A program made the position numbers and the translations under genes. Shown here piece after piece: positions 11,235 to 19,481 of a DNA stretch of 64,000 nucleotides; position 1 is the first letter of the stretch; each line of letters opens with the position of its first letter. Location of the stretch: contig NZ_JAAXLS010000010.1 of the NCBI RefSeq assembly GCF_012328925.1, positions 124,001-188,000 of the forward strand. The letters run 5' to 3'. The notes under the pieces were generated by a model, which was not told where the DNA came from, made no database searches, and saw nothing but the letters and a program-made list of their open reading frames with translations. Origin of the DNA: Amycolatopsis acididurans. Lineage in GTDB: Bacteria; Actinomycetota; Actinomycetes; Mycobacteriales; Pseudonocardiaceae.

Positions 11235-11282
11235 TGTTGACACCGACCGATTCGGCACGCACGATGTGCTCCATTGTCAACA
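11235..11282 (+). promoter_or_regulatory. Transporter promoter framed by TGTTGACA and TGTCAACA
   Basis: TGTTGACA (11235-11242) and its exact reverse complement TGTCAACA (11275-11282) are 40 bp apart centre to centre, about four helical turns. TTGACA (11237-11242) and CACGAT (11260-11265), 17 nt apart, form a promoter for the MFS gene, so one half-site covers the -35 and the other lies just past the expected start point. This suits repression, possibly with looping. Confidence 0.55.
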
Positions 11283-11333
11283 GGAGGGCAGCGGTCTCAC
11301 GTAAGGTCGCCCCGGAACCAGAGAGGCAATGAC

Positions 11334-12680
11334 ATGCGCAGCGAAGCGCTCACGATGCGCGGCCCGGTGCACGGCACCCGCGACGCCCGCAGGGTGGCTT
11401 GGGGCTCCACCGCGGGAGCCGTCATCGAAAGTTACGACTTCATCGGCTTCGGCACCGCCGCGGCGCTCTACCTCGGCCACGCGTTCTTCCCGAACGTGTC
11501 GCCGGTCGTCGGCACCCTGTCCTCGTTCGCCACGCTCGGTGTCGGGTTCATCGCCCGCCCGCTCGGCGGTGTCGTCGGTGGTCACCTCGGCGACCGGATC
11601 GGCCGGAAGCCGGTGCTCGTCGCGTCACTGGTCGTGATGGGGCTGGCGACGTTCGCGATCGGCCTGCTGCCGACGTATGAGGCGGCCGGCGTGCTCGCGC
11701 CGATCCTGCTGGTGACGGTGCGGATCATCCAGGGCATCGCGTACGGCGCCGAATGGGGCGGCGCGATCCTGATGACCTACGAACACGCGCCGTGGCGGCG
11801 AAAGGGCGCGCTCACCGGGATCGTGCAGGCGGGTTTCCCGATCGGGCTGCTGCTGGCGAACCTGGTGTTCCTGGTTTCGGTGAACCTCTCCGGCGACTGG
11901 GCGTGGCGCGTGCCGTTCCTGGCCAGCCTCATCCTGGTGATCGTCGGCCTGATCGTGCGCGCGAAGGTGCCCGAGTCGCCGGTGTTCGAAGATGTGCGCG
12001 ACAGCGGTGACCTGGTGAAGGCGCCGATCGTGGAGGTGCTGCGCGACGACTGGCGCAACGTGCTGCGCGGGATCGGGCTGCGGATCGCGGAGACCGCGGG
12101 TTACGCCGTGGCGATCACGTACATGATCTCGTACCTGAAGTCGCAGAAACTGGCCAGCAGCGGCGAAACGATCCTGGCGCTGTGCATCGCGTCGGCCATC
12201 GGCATCGGCGCGACGATCGGGTGGGGCGGCCTCACCGACCGCATCGGACGGCGCCCGGTGTACATCTGGGTGACCCTTTTCGCGGCCGTGTGGGCGATTC
12301 CCATGTTCCTGCTGGTGAACACGGGCGCGCTGCTCGCGATCGTGGCGACCGTGATCGTGTCCTACGGCGTGTGCCAGAACGCGCTCGCCGGTGCGCAGGG
12401 CGCGTGGTTCCCGGAGCTGTTCCAGGCCGCGACCCGGTCTTCGGGGGCGTCGCTGGCGTACCAGATCTCGGCGATGATCTCGGGCATCACGCCGTTCGTG
12501 ACGACGCTGCTGTTCATCTGGCTGGGGTGGCTGGGACCGGCGCTGCTGTTCCTCGCGTACTCGGTGCTGGGCCTGGTGTCGGCACTGGTCACCCGTGAGA
12601 CGTGGGGCAAGCCCCAACGCGACGCGGCACTGAAGGCGACGAGGGAAACCCCGCTGCCCGAGCCGAGCCGGGCGGCCTGA
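11334..12680 (+). CDS. MFS transporter, metabolite:H+ symporter (MHS) family
   Basis: A 448-aa integral membrane protein with about 12 hydrophobic segments. The family loop GGHLGDRIGRKPVLV follows TM2, and the repeat GGLTDRIGRRPVYIW lies in the second half. AGAVIESYDFIGFGTAAALY is the typical MHS first helix. The ATG at 11334 has AGAGAGG upstream; the frame is also open to 11274 but that start would lie inside the operator. It is divergent from the sugar operon and shares its half-sites, so it probably imports the same polyol or sugar acid. MHS carriers more often move organic acids, so the substrate could be an aldonate. Confidence 0.88.
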   Translation: MRSEALTMRGPVHGTRDARRVAWGSTAGAVIESYDFIGFGTAAALYLGHAFFPNVSPVVGTLSSFATLGVGFIARPLGGVVGGHLGDRIGRKPVLVASLVVMGLATFAIGLLPTYEAAGVLAPILLVTVRIIQGIAYGAEWGGAILMTYEHAPWRRKGALTGIVQAGFPIGLLLANLVFLVSVNLSGDWAWRVPFLASLILVIVGLIVRAKVPESPVFEDVRDSGDLVKAPIVEVLRDDWRNVLRGIGLRIAETAGYAVAITYMISYLKSQKLASSGETILALCIASAIGIGATIGWGGLTDRIGRRPVYIWVTLFAAVWAIPMFLLVNTGALLAIVATVIVSYGVCQNALAGAQGAWFPELFQAATRSSGASLAYQISAMISGITPFVTTLLFIWLGWLGPALLFLAYSVLGLVSALVTRETWGKPQRDAALKATRETPLPEPSRAA

Positions 12681-12688
12681 CCGGGAAG

Positions 12689-12735
12689 GCAACCGGTGCG
12701 GTGCCGTGGGTTTCCCACGGCACCGCACCGGTTGC
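12689..12735. terminator. Perfect 22-bp-stem bidirectional terminator
   Basis: GCAACCGGTGCGGTGCCGTG at 12689-12708 begins an arm that pairs without mismatch with 12714-12735 across a TTT loop. It starts 9 bp after the MFS stop and lies 62 bp beyond the end of the convergent LysR gene, so it insulates both. Confidence 0.9.
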
Positions 12736-12797
12736 TCACTGATCACCGCGGTGGCGTCGGTGGCCGACCAGCAGGCCGGTGCGGATGCGGCAGCTGA

Positions 12798-13727
12798 TCA
12801 CCCGCCACCGGTGAGGTCGTCGTCCAGCTCGATCGCGGCGGCGCGGAGCGCGTCGGCGAGGCGGGCGGCGGGGTCGCTCACCGGCTGAGGCAGCCGGGCC
12901 AGCACGATGCGCCGCTGCTCGGCGGGGCCGCCACGCACGGGGAGCACGCGCACCCCGGGCGGCATCGCGCTGGCGAGTACCGCGGGCACGGTCGTCACCC
13001 CGGTGCCCGCGGCGACGAGCCGCAGTTTGGCCAGCCAGTCGCGCGCGGTGTGCGCGATCTCCGGTCGTTCGTCCAGGCCGGGCCACACACCCATCAGCCG
13101 CTCCCCGCCCGCACCGGCGATCCAGCGCTGGCCGTGCAGGTCGGTGACGTCGATGAAATCGTTGCGCGCCAAGGGATGTGTCCCGGGCACGGCGACGCAC
13201 AGGCTGCGTTCGGTGAGGGTACGCAGCACGAGTGCCGGAGTTTCGGTGTCGGGCGGCCGGAACGGGGGCGCCGACGCGATCAGCGCGAGGTCCAGTGTTC
13301 CGGCACGCAGCGCCCGCACCAGCGCCGGCGTGCTGCCCTCGCGGGTGACCACCGTGATCCCCGGATGCGTGCGGTGCAGTGCGCCCAGCGCCCGGGGTAC
13401 CAGCGCAGCACCCGCGCTGGCGAACCAGCCGAGCCGGACCGTGGCCTGCTCGTCGGGCATTCCGGCCAGCTCGCGGGCGGTGGCATCGACCTGGTCGAGC
13501 ACGACCGTGGCGCGGCGCAGGACGACCTGCCCGGCGGAGGTCACGCGCACCCCGTCGTGGCGGCGCTCCAGCAGTGGCGCACCCGCGGCCCGTTCCAGCG
13601 AGGCGATCTGCCGGGAGACCGCGGACTGCGTGTAGCCGAGTGCGGCGGCCGCAGCGGTGAGCGTGCCCCGCTCGGCCACCTCGCGAAAGACCCGGAGCGC
13701 GGTGAGCGAGGCATCGGTGAAAGTCAT
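12798..13727 (-). CDS. LysR-type transcriptional regulator
   Basis: A 309-aa complete LysR protein. The N-terminal HTH contains FREVAERGTLTAAAAALGYT and QSAVSRQIASLE; the effector domain includes VVTREGSTPALVRALRAG, DLALIASAPP and GVTTVPAVLAS. It is divergent, with 70 bp between, from a 58-aa SDR remnant and a carbonyl-reductase-like SDR, which are its likely targets. A TTGACT at 13749-13754 in the gap could be the -35 of the + strand unit. Confidence 0.87.
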   Translation of the reverse strand: MTFTDASLTALRVFREVAERGTLTAAAAALGYTQSAVSRQIASLERAAGAPLLERRHDGVRVTSAGQVVLRRATVVLDQVDATARELAGMPDEQATVRLGWFASAGAALVPRALGALHRTHPGITVVTREGSTPALVRALRAGTLDLALIASAPPFRPPDTETPALVLRTLTERSLCVAVPGTHPLARNDFIDVTDLHGQRWIAGAGGERLMGVWPGLDERPEIAHTARDWLAKLRLVAAGTGVTTVPAVLASAMPPGVRVLPVRGGPAEQRRIVLARLPQPVSDPAARLADALRAAAIELDDDLTGGG

Positions 13728-13797
13728 GACTATTACGCATACCGGGGTTGACTGATTATCGCTTTCGACATGTCTCGCGGCTTCCTAGCCTGAAGTC

Positions 13798-13974
13798 ATG
13801 ACGTTGATCAGAACGCCCTTCGGTTTCGGCAGCACGGCCGCCGGGGTGGCCAACATCGCCGCGACCACCGGCGGCGACGCGCCTCGCCTGCACGGCGTCG
13901 CCCGCTACGCCCTCGACGCCGAAGGCGCGCGCCGCCTGTGGACGCTTTCGGAAACCCTGCTGGAGCAAGCATGA
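13798..13974 (+). pseudogene. 58-aa internally deleted SDR remnant
   Basis: A short open frame with good codon use, ATG at 13798 and TGA at 13972-13974. The first 17 residues (MTLIRTPFGFGSTAAGV) match the N-terminus of retinol-dehydrogenase-like SDRs, which usually continue into the TGxxxGIG motif. Residues 35-58 (HGVARYALDAEGARRLWTLS and onward) match the C-terminus of the same proteins. The roughly 250 residues of Rossmann fold between are absent, with no stop or shift at the joint. It overlaps the next SDR start (ATGA), so it may survive as a leader for coupling. A real small protein is the alternative. Confidence 0.55.
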
Positions 13975-14798
13975 GCAAGATCGCGTTGGTCACCGGGGCG
14001 ACTCAGGGCCTGGGGCTCGCACTGGTCGAAGGGCTCGCACGGCGGCTGAGCCCGCAGGACACCGTCTACCTCACCGGGCGCGACCTGACCCGGGTCAACC
14101 AGGCCGTGGAAGCCATGCCCGGCGGCGGGGCGCGAGTCCGCGGCGAGATTCTCGACGTCGCCGATCCCGGTGCCGCGGCCCGGCTCGCCGGGCTGCTGCG
14201 GGATCGCCACGGCGGGGTGGACATCGTGTACAACAACGCCGTCATGCGGATCGGGCCCGGCGACGATCCCCGCGAGATCGTGGACGGCTACGTGGAAGTG
14301 AACAACTTCGGCACCACCAGGGTGCTGCGCGCGTTCGCCCCGCTGCTGCGCGACGGTGGCAGGCTGATCGTGGTGGCGAGCAGGCTGGGCTCGCTGCGCT
14401 TCCTGGCACCCGTACTGCACCACCACTTCGCCGATCTGTCCTCTTTGGACGAGGTGGACGAGCAGGTCGCGGCCTGGCGTGACGCGGTCAAGGACGGCAG
14501 TGCCCGCTCGGGCCCGTGGCCCGGTTTCGTCAACATCCCGTCCAAGATCGGCCAGGTCGCCGCCGTGCGCGCGCTGGCGAAGCAGCGCCGCGAGGAGGAC
14601 GCCGGGCGCGGAATCCTCGTCGCGGCGGTCTGCCCCGGCATGATGAACACGCCCACCTCGGCCGAGTGGTGGGACGTCAGCGACGCACCCGGCCCGGCCG
14701 AGGCCGCGGTCGCGGTGCTGGATCTGGCCACCGAGCCCGTGCGCGGCGGTCAGTACGGCGAACTCGTCCGCTACGGAGGAGTGCAGCCATGGCGATGA
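13971..14798 (+). CDS. SDR-family protein, carbonyl-reductase-like, catalytic Tyr replaced
   Basis: A 275-aa SDR. The nucleotide site is VTGATQGLGLALVEG with Arg in TGRDLTR favouring NADP. DIVYNNAVM is the NNAG-equivalent strand and VVASRLGS holds the active-site Ser. Where carbonyl reductases have YxxxK this protein reads FVNIPSKIGQ, placing Asn where Tyr should be. Either catalysis is altered or another residue serves. It starts within the stop of the 58-aa remnant and converges on gcoB with 27 bp between. Confidence 0.78.
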   Translation: MSKIALVTGATQGLGLALVEGLARRLSPQDTVYLTGRDLTRVNQAVEAMPGGGARVRGEILDVADPGAAARLAGLLRDRHGGVDIVYNNAVMRIGPGDDPREIVDGYVEVNNFGTTRVLRAFAPLLRDGGRLIVVASRLGSLRFLAPVLHHHFADLSSLDEVDEQVAAWRDAVKDGSARSGPWPGFVNIPSKIGQVAAVRALAKQRREEDAGRGILVAAVCPGMMNTPTSAEWWDVSDAPGPAEAAVAVLDLATEPVRGGQYGELVRYGGVQPWR

Positions 14799-14829
14799 GG
14801 ACCACCAGCCACGCCAGCGCGCCGGTCAT
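14677..14829 (-). CDS. Putative 50-aa single-span membrane peptide coupled to gcoB
   Basis: The gcoB stop overlaps this ATG as ATGA. The product begins MTGALAWLVVLIAMAALL, one hydrophobic helix, followed by a strongly basic and Pro-rich tail (RRARARWPDPAPRPRPRPGR). It lies mostly antisense to the 3' end of the SDR at 13971-14798, which weakens the case because a GC-rich antisense frame can stay open by chance. The overlap with gcoB and the clean hydrophobic helix are the reasons to list it. Confidence 0.35.
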   Translation of the reverse strand: MTGALAWLVVLIAMAALLRSGRVRRTDRRARARWPDPAPRPRPRPGRVRR

Positions 14830-15830
14830 CCCTCGTCCGCGGGGGTGAACTTCTCGCGGTGGATGTGCCGGGGTGCCATGCGACGGCGTTTGAACGCCTT
14901 CACGCCGGCCTCCACCATCGGCGGCGGCCCGCACAGCCAGCCCGACCAGCCTCGTGCGCCGGCGACGTCCTCCACGAACGCGTCCGTCGGGAAACCGCCT
15001 CGCCTGCCCGGCTCCGGTTCGTGGGAAAGCACCGGCACGAAACGGAAGTTCGGGTGCGCCTCGGCGAGTTCGGCGAAACGGTCCAGATCGTAGAGATCCG
15101 CCGCGCCGCGAACACCGTGGTACAGCAGCATTTCCCGGTCGGGGTGACGGCGCAGCGCGGTCCTCGCGATACCCACGAGCGGCGCGAGACCGGTGCCGCC
15201 ACCGATCAGGACCATGGGGCCGCCCTCGTCCTCGCTCGGCAGGTGGAAGTCCCCGAGCGGACCGGAAACCTCCACGATGTCACCCGCGGCGATGCCCGCG
15301 AACAACCAGCCGTCGGTGGCGAGGCCGCCGTCCACGCGCCGGACGTGCAGTTCGAGCACCTTGTCCTCGTCGGCGGTGTTGGCCGGCGAGTACTGGCGTC
15401 GCGCGGCCGTTCCGGGCACGGTCAGCTCGACGTACTGCCCCGCCTCGAAGGCCAGCGGTTCGGCGAGGCCGAGCAGCACGCGACGGGTGTCGCGGGCGAT
15501 GTCGGCGACTTCCAGCACGGTGGCGGTGAAGTCCCGCAGCGGATGCGTCGCGCGGCCTTCGGCCCCGGTGGCGCCCACCGTGACGTCGCCGACGGGACGG
15601 GCCTGACACGCCAGCGCCAGGCCCGCGGCCCGTTCGTCCGCGGTGAGGGTGTCCAACGGCGAATCGCCGTGGTCGACCGCGCCGGAACGAACGGTCAGCT
15701 TGCAGGTACCGCACGTGCCCTGGTTGCAGGAGTTCGGCATCCAGACCCCGGCCCGCAGGCACGCGTCGAGCAGGGTCTGGCCGGCGGCGCACTCGACCTG
15801 GCGGCCGCCGACGCTCACCGCGAACGTCAT
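14826..15830 (-). CDS. gcoB: Reductase GcoB of the guaiacol O-demethylase
   Basis: A 334-aa three-domain electron-transfer protein, the same length as Amycolatopsis GcoB. The N-terminal plant-type [2Fe-2S] ferredoxin has PNSCNQGTCGTCKL and a fourth Cys in ALACQARP. The FAD domain has RRQYSPANTA. The NAD(P) domain has IGGGTGLAPLVG and WLCGPPPMVEAG. It passes electrons from NADH to the P450 GcoA. ATG at 15830 follows GGGAGG one base after the gcoA stop. The unusual ferredoxin-FAD-NAD order in one chain supports the GcoB call; it converges on an SDR and may be followed by a small membrane peptide. Confidence 0.93.
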   Translation of the reverse strand: MTFAVSVGGRQVECAAGQTLLDACLRAGVWMPNSCNQGTCGTCKLTVRSGAVDHGDSPLDTLTADERAAGLALACQARPVGDVTVGATGAEGRATHPLRDFTATVLEVADIARDTRRVLLGLAEPLAFEAGQYVELTVPGTAARRQYSPANTADEDKVLELHVRRVDGGLATDGWLFAGIAAGDIVEVSGPLGDFHLPSEDEGGPMVLIGGGTGLAPLVGIARTALRRHPDREMLLYHGVRGAADLYDLDRFAELAEAHPNFRFVPVLSHEPEPGRRGGFPTDAFVEDVAGARGWSGWLCGPPPMVEAGVKAFKRRRMAPRHIHREKFTPADEG

Positions 15831-15831
15831 C

Positions 15832-17055
15832 TCAGACCTCCCACGTGACGTGCAGGCTCGTCGGGCCGCGGAAGCCCCAGCCCCAGAACTCCACGCCTTC
15901 ACGTGTGTCGCGTTCGAGGTTGGGGATGGCCTCGAACAGCTCCTCCAGCGCGATCCGCATGACGTGGTTGGCGTAGTAGATCCCGGCGCAGGCGTGGTTG
16001 CCCGCGCCGAAGGCCAGGTGCGGCAGCGGCGGCCGGTGCAGGTCGTAGGTGGACGGTGCCTCGTACTGCCCGGTGTCGTGGTTGGCCGAACCGTAGGACA
16101 GCATCACCGGCGTGCCCGCGGGCAGATCGACGCCCGCGATCGTCACCGGCTTCGTCGAGATGCGCGCGGTGGCCGACCAGATCGGCGAGGTCCAGCGCAT
16201 GCCTTCGGAAATCGCCCTCGGGATCAGCGCGGGGTCGTCGACGACCTGTTCCAGCTGCTCCGGCCGCGAGAACAGGCCGACGAGCGTGGAGGCCATGCCG
16301 TGCCCCGGCTCCTGCATCGCGCCGAGCAGGTACACATAGATCGTCGGGTAGATGTACTCGCGGTCGCGGGTCTTGCCGGGCGGCATCCCGTCGTGCAGCC
16401 AGTGCGAGATCGCGCTGTCGTCCGGTTCGGCGGTCCACTTGTCGATGAGCGGGTCGACGATGGCCCGGATCTCGGCCTTCGCCTCGTCGCCCCCGGCGAA
16501 GCCCTCCGGATTGGCGAACTCGCCGTTCTCGTCGACGGCGGCGTTGGTGAACGAGCGGTTCAGCTTCGCGAACCACTCCCTGAGCCTGTCGGATTCGACG
16601 TCGTGCAACCCGAGGAGGTCGCCCAGCGAGCGCACGCTGACCGGTTCGCAGTACTGCGCGACCAGTTCCGCGTGACCGTCGTTCTCGAACTGTTCCAGGT
16701 AGCGGCGGGCGATCGGGCGCACCAGGTCGTCGACCCAGCGGTCCACCTCGACCGGCTGCAGCGCGGGCTCCACCATGGACCGCAGGTCGGCGTGGATCTC
16801 GCCGTTGACGCCGATGATCGCGGGATGGCCGAACGTCCGCCCGCCCGCGGGGGTGATGATGCCCTCGAAGTCGGGGCTGGTCGCGATCTCGCGGCAGACC
16901 TCGGCGGTCGAGGCGACGTAGGAACCGAGCACCGGAACGTAGGCCAGCGGCGCCTCGGCGCGCAGGCGCTCGTAGGTCCGGTACGGATTGCGTTCCAGCT
17001 CGGTCATGGTCACGTCGTCCAGCCAGGACAGCTCGGGCCGTTCGGTCGTGGTCAT
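15832..17055 (-). CDS. gcoA: Cytochrome P450 GcoA, guaiacol (aromatic) O-demethylase
   Basis: A 407-aa P450. The heme Cys is Cys356 in [11 protein letters not shown], and EGMRW carries ExxR. The I-helix reads [11 protein letters not shown], with Glu-Pro in place of the usual acid-alcohol pair, a published hallmark of GcoA. The three Phe residues that cap the guaiacol pocket in the Amycolatopsis enzyme (Phe75, Phe169, Phe395) are all found at the same numbers. Reaction: guaiacol plus O2 and NADH to catechol and formaldehyde, in lignin-aromatic use. It is first in an operon with gcoB and divergent from the AraC regulator gcoR. Confidence 0.95.
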   Translation of the reverse strand: MTTTERPELSWLDDVTMTELERNPYRTYERLRAEAPLAYVPVLGSYVASTAEVCREIATSPDFEGIITPAGGRTFGHPAIIGVNGEIHADLRSMVEPALQPVEVDRWVDDLVRPIARRYLEQFENDGHAELVAQYCEPVSVRSLGDLLGLHDVESDRLREWFAKLNRSFTNAAVDENGEFANPEGFAGGDEAKAEIRAIVDPLIDKWTAEPDDSAISHWLHDGMPPGKTRDREYIYPTIYVYLLGAMQEPGHGMASTLVGLFSRPEQLEQVVDDPALIPRAISEGMRWTSPIWSATARISTKPVTIAGVDLPAGTPVMLSYGSANHDTGQYEAPSTYDLHRPPLPHLAFGAGNHACAGIYYANHVMRIALEELFEAIPNLERDTREGVEFWGWGFRGPTSLHVTWEV

Positions 17056-17130
17056 CTGGTCTCGTCCTCCCACGTCGTTGTCCGGGATGGACGGCAACGT
17101 ACGGCGGGCCCGCGACCTGCGGCGACACGT

Positions 17131-17172
17131 TTCGCGCGGCGACGGCACGGATCGCGCGAAGAGTTCGCGAAC
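17131..17172. promoter_or_regulatory. Inverted repeats between gcoA and gcoR
   Basis: TTCGCGCG (17131-17138) and CGCGCGAA (17153-17160) are perfect inverted 8-mers 22 bp apart, followed at 17163-17172 by the perfect palindrome GTTCGCGAAC. The three TTCGCG-type elements are spaced by about one to two helical turns in the 141-bp divergent gap and are candidates for AraC-family binding. GC-rich DNA makes such repeats less surprising. Confidence 0.4.
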
Positions 17173-17196
17173 CGGGTCTGGAGTATCGTTTCCGCC

Positions 17197-18126
17197 ATGC
17201 GCGCACGGCGTAGTGCCGCACCACGGGACTGGGACGAGGCGTCCCGTGAGGTGGCGGAAGCGTACTTCCCGCACGAGCTGCGGCCCCTCGGCGGCGGCCG
17301 TGACCCCCGGCTGACCCTGCGCACGCTCGACCTCGGGCCGGTGCTGGTCGGGCACGTCGGGTGGGGCGCGGACGTGCGCATCGCGTGCGACTATCCCGGC
17401 GCCTACGAGATCAACCTGCCGCTGACCGGGCATCTGGAGAGCCGCGGCAGGCACGGCCCGGTCACCTCGGTGCCGGGCCAGGCCACCGTGTTCCGCGCGA
17501 ACACCCCGTCGCTGATCAGCCACTGGGACGCGACCTGCACGGTGCTCGGGGTGAAGTTCGACAGCGGCTGGCTCGAACGCGAAGCGGAACGCGTGCTCGG
17601 CTGCGATGTCCGAAGCGGACTGCCGGATCAGCTCGCGCTGGAGGCGGGCCGCGCCCGCGCGTGGCGCCAGCTCATCGGCGGCCTCGCCACGAACCTGCAC
17701 GATCCCGGGCTGTTCGGCGACTGCGACATCGTGCGTGAGCAACTGGCCGGCGCGGTCGCCGCGGGCTTCCTGCTGGCTGGTTGCCCCGACGCCGGTGCCG
17801 GGCCCGCGCCCGCACCCCGGGCGATCCGGCGGGTGGTCGAGCAGTTGCACGACGATCCGGCCCGCCCGTGGACCGCGGGCGAGATGGCGGCCGTGGCGGG
17901 CACCAGCGTGCGGCGGCTGCAGGAGGGTTTCCGGCAGTGGCTGGACCGCAGCCCGACGGGGTACCTGACCGAGATCCGGTTGCGGCGCGCCGACACCGAT
18001 CTGCGGGCCAACCCCGCCCTGACGGTCAGCGACGTCGCCGCCTCCTGGGGCTTCTCCAGCGCCAGCCGGTTCGCCGCCGCCTACCGCCGCCGCTACGGCA
18101 TCGCACCGTCCGAGGCGCGGCGCTGA
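17197..18126 (+). CDS. gcoR: AraC-family regulator of the gcoAB operon (GcoR)
   Basis: A 309-aa regulator with an N-terminal AraC-binding-like (cupin) domain ([15 protein letters not shown]) and a C-terminal double [21 protein letters not shown] and [20 protein letters not shown] ending [10 protein letters not shown]. It is divergent from gcoA. AraC-type activators of this kind accompany aromatic O-demethylase genes and sense the methoxyphenol, so it probably activates gcoAB with guaiacol. The ATG at 17197 is 141 bp from the gcoA start. It ends 2 bp before the convergent alcohol dehydrogenase. Confidence 0.85.
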   Translation: MRARRSAAPRDWDEASREVAEAYFPHELRPLGGGRDPRLTLRTLDLGPVLVGHVGWGADVRIACDYPGAYEINLPLTGHLESRGRHGPVTSVPGQATVFRANTPSLISHWDATCTVLGVKFDSGWLEREAERVLGCDVRSGLPDQLALEAGRARAWRQLIGGLATNLHDPGLFGDCDIVREQLAGAVAAGFLLAGCPDAGAGPAPAPRAIRRVVEQLHDDPARPWTAGEMAAVAGTSVRRLQEGFRQWLDRSPTGYLTEIRLRRADTDLRANPALTVSDVAASWGFSSASRFAAAYRRRYGIAPSEARR

Positions 18127-18128
18127 CG

Positions 18129-19406
18129 CTATTCGGTCAGCACGGTCTTGGTCGCTTCACCCACGACGTGATCGTGGATCGCGGCCGGGGCGTCATCGAG
18201 CTTCGCGTGGTGGGTGGTGACCGTCTCCGGGTGGAGTTCTCCTTGCCGCATAAGGCCGAGCACGTGCGGAATGACCGCGCGGGCGTGTGTTCTGCCCAGG
18301 TGGTAGCTGATGTTGCGGCCGTACATGAGCGCCGTGGGGATCCTGGCCGTGCGCCGCAGCACGCCGGGTGTGGTGCAGACGCCGTCCGGTGCGGTGTGGT
18401 GCAGCGCCGTGGCGAGTCCGCGTGAGGTGCAGGTGCCGTCGATGACGAACGGAGCGGGCGGCAGGCCCCGCACCGTGGCGTGCGGGTGAAAACCCAGCTC
18501 TCCGGCGTGCCGTTGCAGGTGTGGCCGCCGGTCGGCGAAGTGAATCTTTTGTGCGCCAAGGGCTTTGGCCACGAGCCCGGCGTAGAGCGGAACGCTGGAA
18601 CTGAGCGGGAGGCGATGGCCGAGTTCGCCGAGGATGAGCACCGGCATGCCCGGATCGCGCTCGAGCAGCGCGGGCAGGTGAGCCGCGACGTTGCGGTAGC
18701 CGTCGCTGACGTTGTCCGCCACCGACGCCGCCGCGGCCGGGTCCACCCCGCCGGGCAGCGGCACGAGCATCGCGTCCGCGTAGGGGACGGCGAGCAGGTC
18801 GGCGAGGGCGCCGCCCCAGTGACCGCCGGCGAGTCCGAAGCCGTACATGGAGATCGGCGGCACGCCGGTGCAGTTCGCGGTGAGCCCGGCCCGGCACGCC
18901 CGGCAGTCGCCGCAGTTGATCTGGAACGGGACGACGACGCGGTCGCCGGGACGGACGGTACGCACGTCGTCGCCGGTCTCGATCACCTCGGCGACGCATT
19001 CGTGGCCGAAGCACATCGGCAGCGGGAACGGCGTCCGGCCAAGGCCCATGGCGCGGTCGAGATCGCAGGTCGCGACGGCGATCGGGTGCACGATCGCGGC
19101 GCCGGGCCCTGGCGGTGGCGGGGCCGGAACGTCGTGCCAGGCGAAGCGGGCTCCGGGCCGGGCGACGAGGGCGCGCATGCGTTTCCGGGTGGGACGGCGG
19201 CGTTGCTCCAGCCGGTCGGCGGCCTCCGCACGCAGGCGCCGCGCACGCTGCCCGGCGTCGCGTTCGAGGCTGATGCGCAACGCGGGGATCGCCGCGTTGC
19301 AGGCCAGCACCCCGGCGAGATGCCGCACGGTGCCACGGGCCCGGTGATACGCGCCGGCGGGATATGCCGCGATGACGGCCGGATCGGCGCTCGCGGTGTC
19401 GGTCAT
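18129..19406 (-). CDS. Zinc-dependent alcohol dehydrogenase with N-terminal extension
   Basis: A 425-aa MDR protein. The core starts near residue 78 ([18 protein letters not shown]). Catalytic zinc residues are in [10 protein letters not shown] and FGHECVAEV, and the four structural-zinc Cys in [17 protein letters not shown]. The coenzyme motif is weak ([16 protein letters not shown] rather than GxGxxG), so nucleotide use is uncertain. About 75 residues before the core are Ala/Arg-rich with no recognised domain; an internal ATG could give a core-only form. It is divergent from a TetR gene across a LmrA-type palindrome. A link to the nearby formaldehyde-producing gcoAB is possible but unproved. 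Confidence 0.78.
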   Translation of the reverse strand: MTDTASADPAVIAAYPAGAYHRARGTVRHLAGVLACNAAIPALRISLERDAGQRARRLRAEAADRLEQRRRPTRKRMRALVARPGARFAWHDVPAPPPPGPGAAIVHPIAVATCDLDRAMGLGRTPFPLPMCFGHECVAEVIETGDDVRTVRPGDRVVVPFQINCGDCRACRAGLTANCTGVPPISMYGFGLAGGHWGGALADLLAVPYADAMLVPLPGGVDPAAAASVADNVSDGYRNVAAHLPALLERDPGMPVLILGELGHRLPLSSSVPLYAGLVAKALGAQKIHFADRRPHLQRHAGELGFHPHATVRGLPPAPFVIDGTCTSRGLATALHHTAPDGVCTTPGVLRRTARIPTALMYGRNISYHLGRTHARAVIPHVLGLMRQGELHPETVTTHHAKLDDAPAAIHDHVVGEATKTVLTE

Positions 19407-19425
19407 GCCGTCCACCTCCCCTAGG

Positions 19426-19437
19426 TAGAACGCTCTA
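19426..19437. promoter_or_regulatory. LmrA/QdoR-like operator palindrome TAGAACGCTCTA
   Basis: A 12-bp palindrome (10 of 12 symmetric) lies between the ADH and the TetR gene, 20 bp before the ADH ATG. It resembles the TAGACC-GGTCTA sites recognised by LmrA/QdoR-type TetR proteins, the subfamily to which the adjacent regulator seems to belong. Confidence 0.55.
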
Positions 19438-19481
19438 GCGGACCGTAGCATGGGGACACCATCGCGGGCGAGAGGAGAACC

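Noticed and set aside
15370..15420. GcoB has RRQYSPAN where the FAD motif usually has RxYSL or RxYSM.
   Set aside because: RxYSPA variants are common in active ferredoxin reductases, so this is not a defect.
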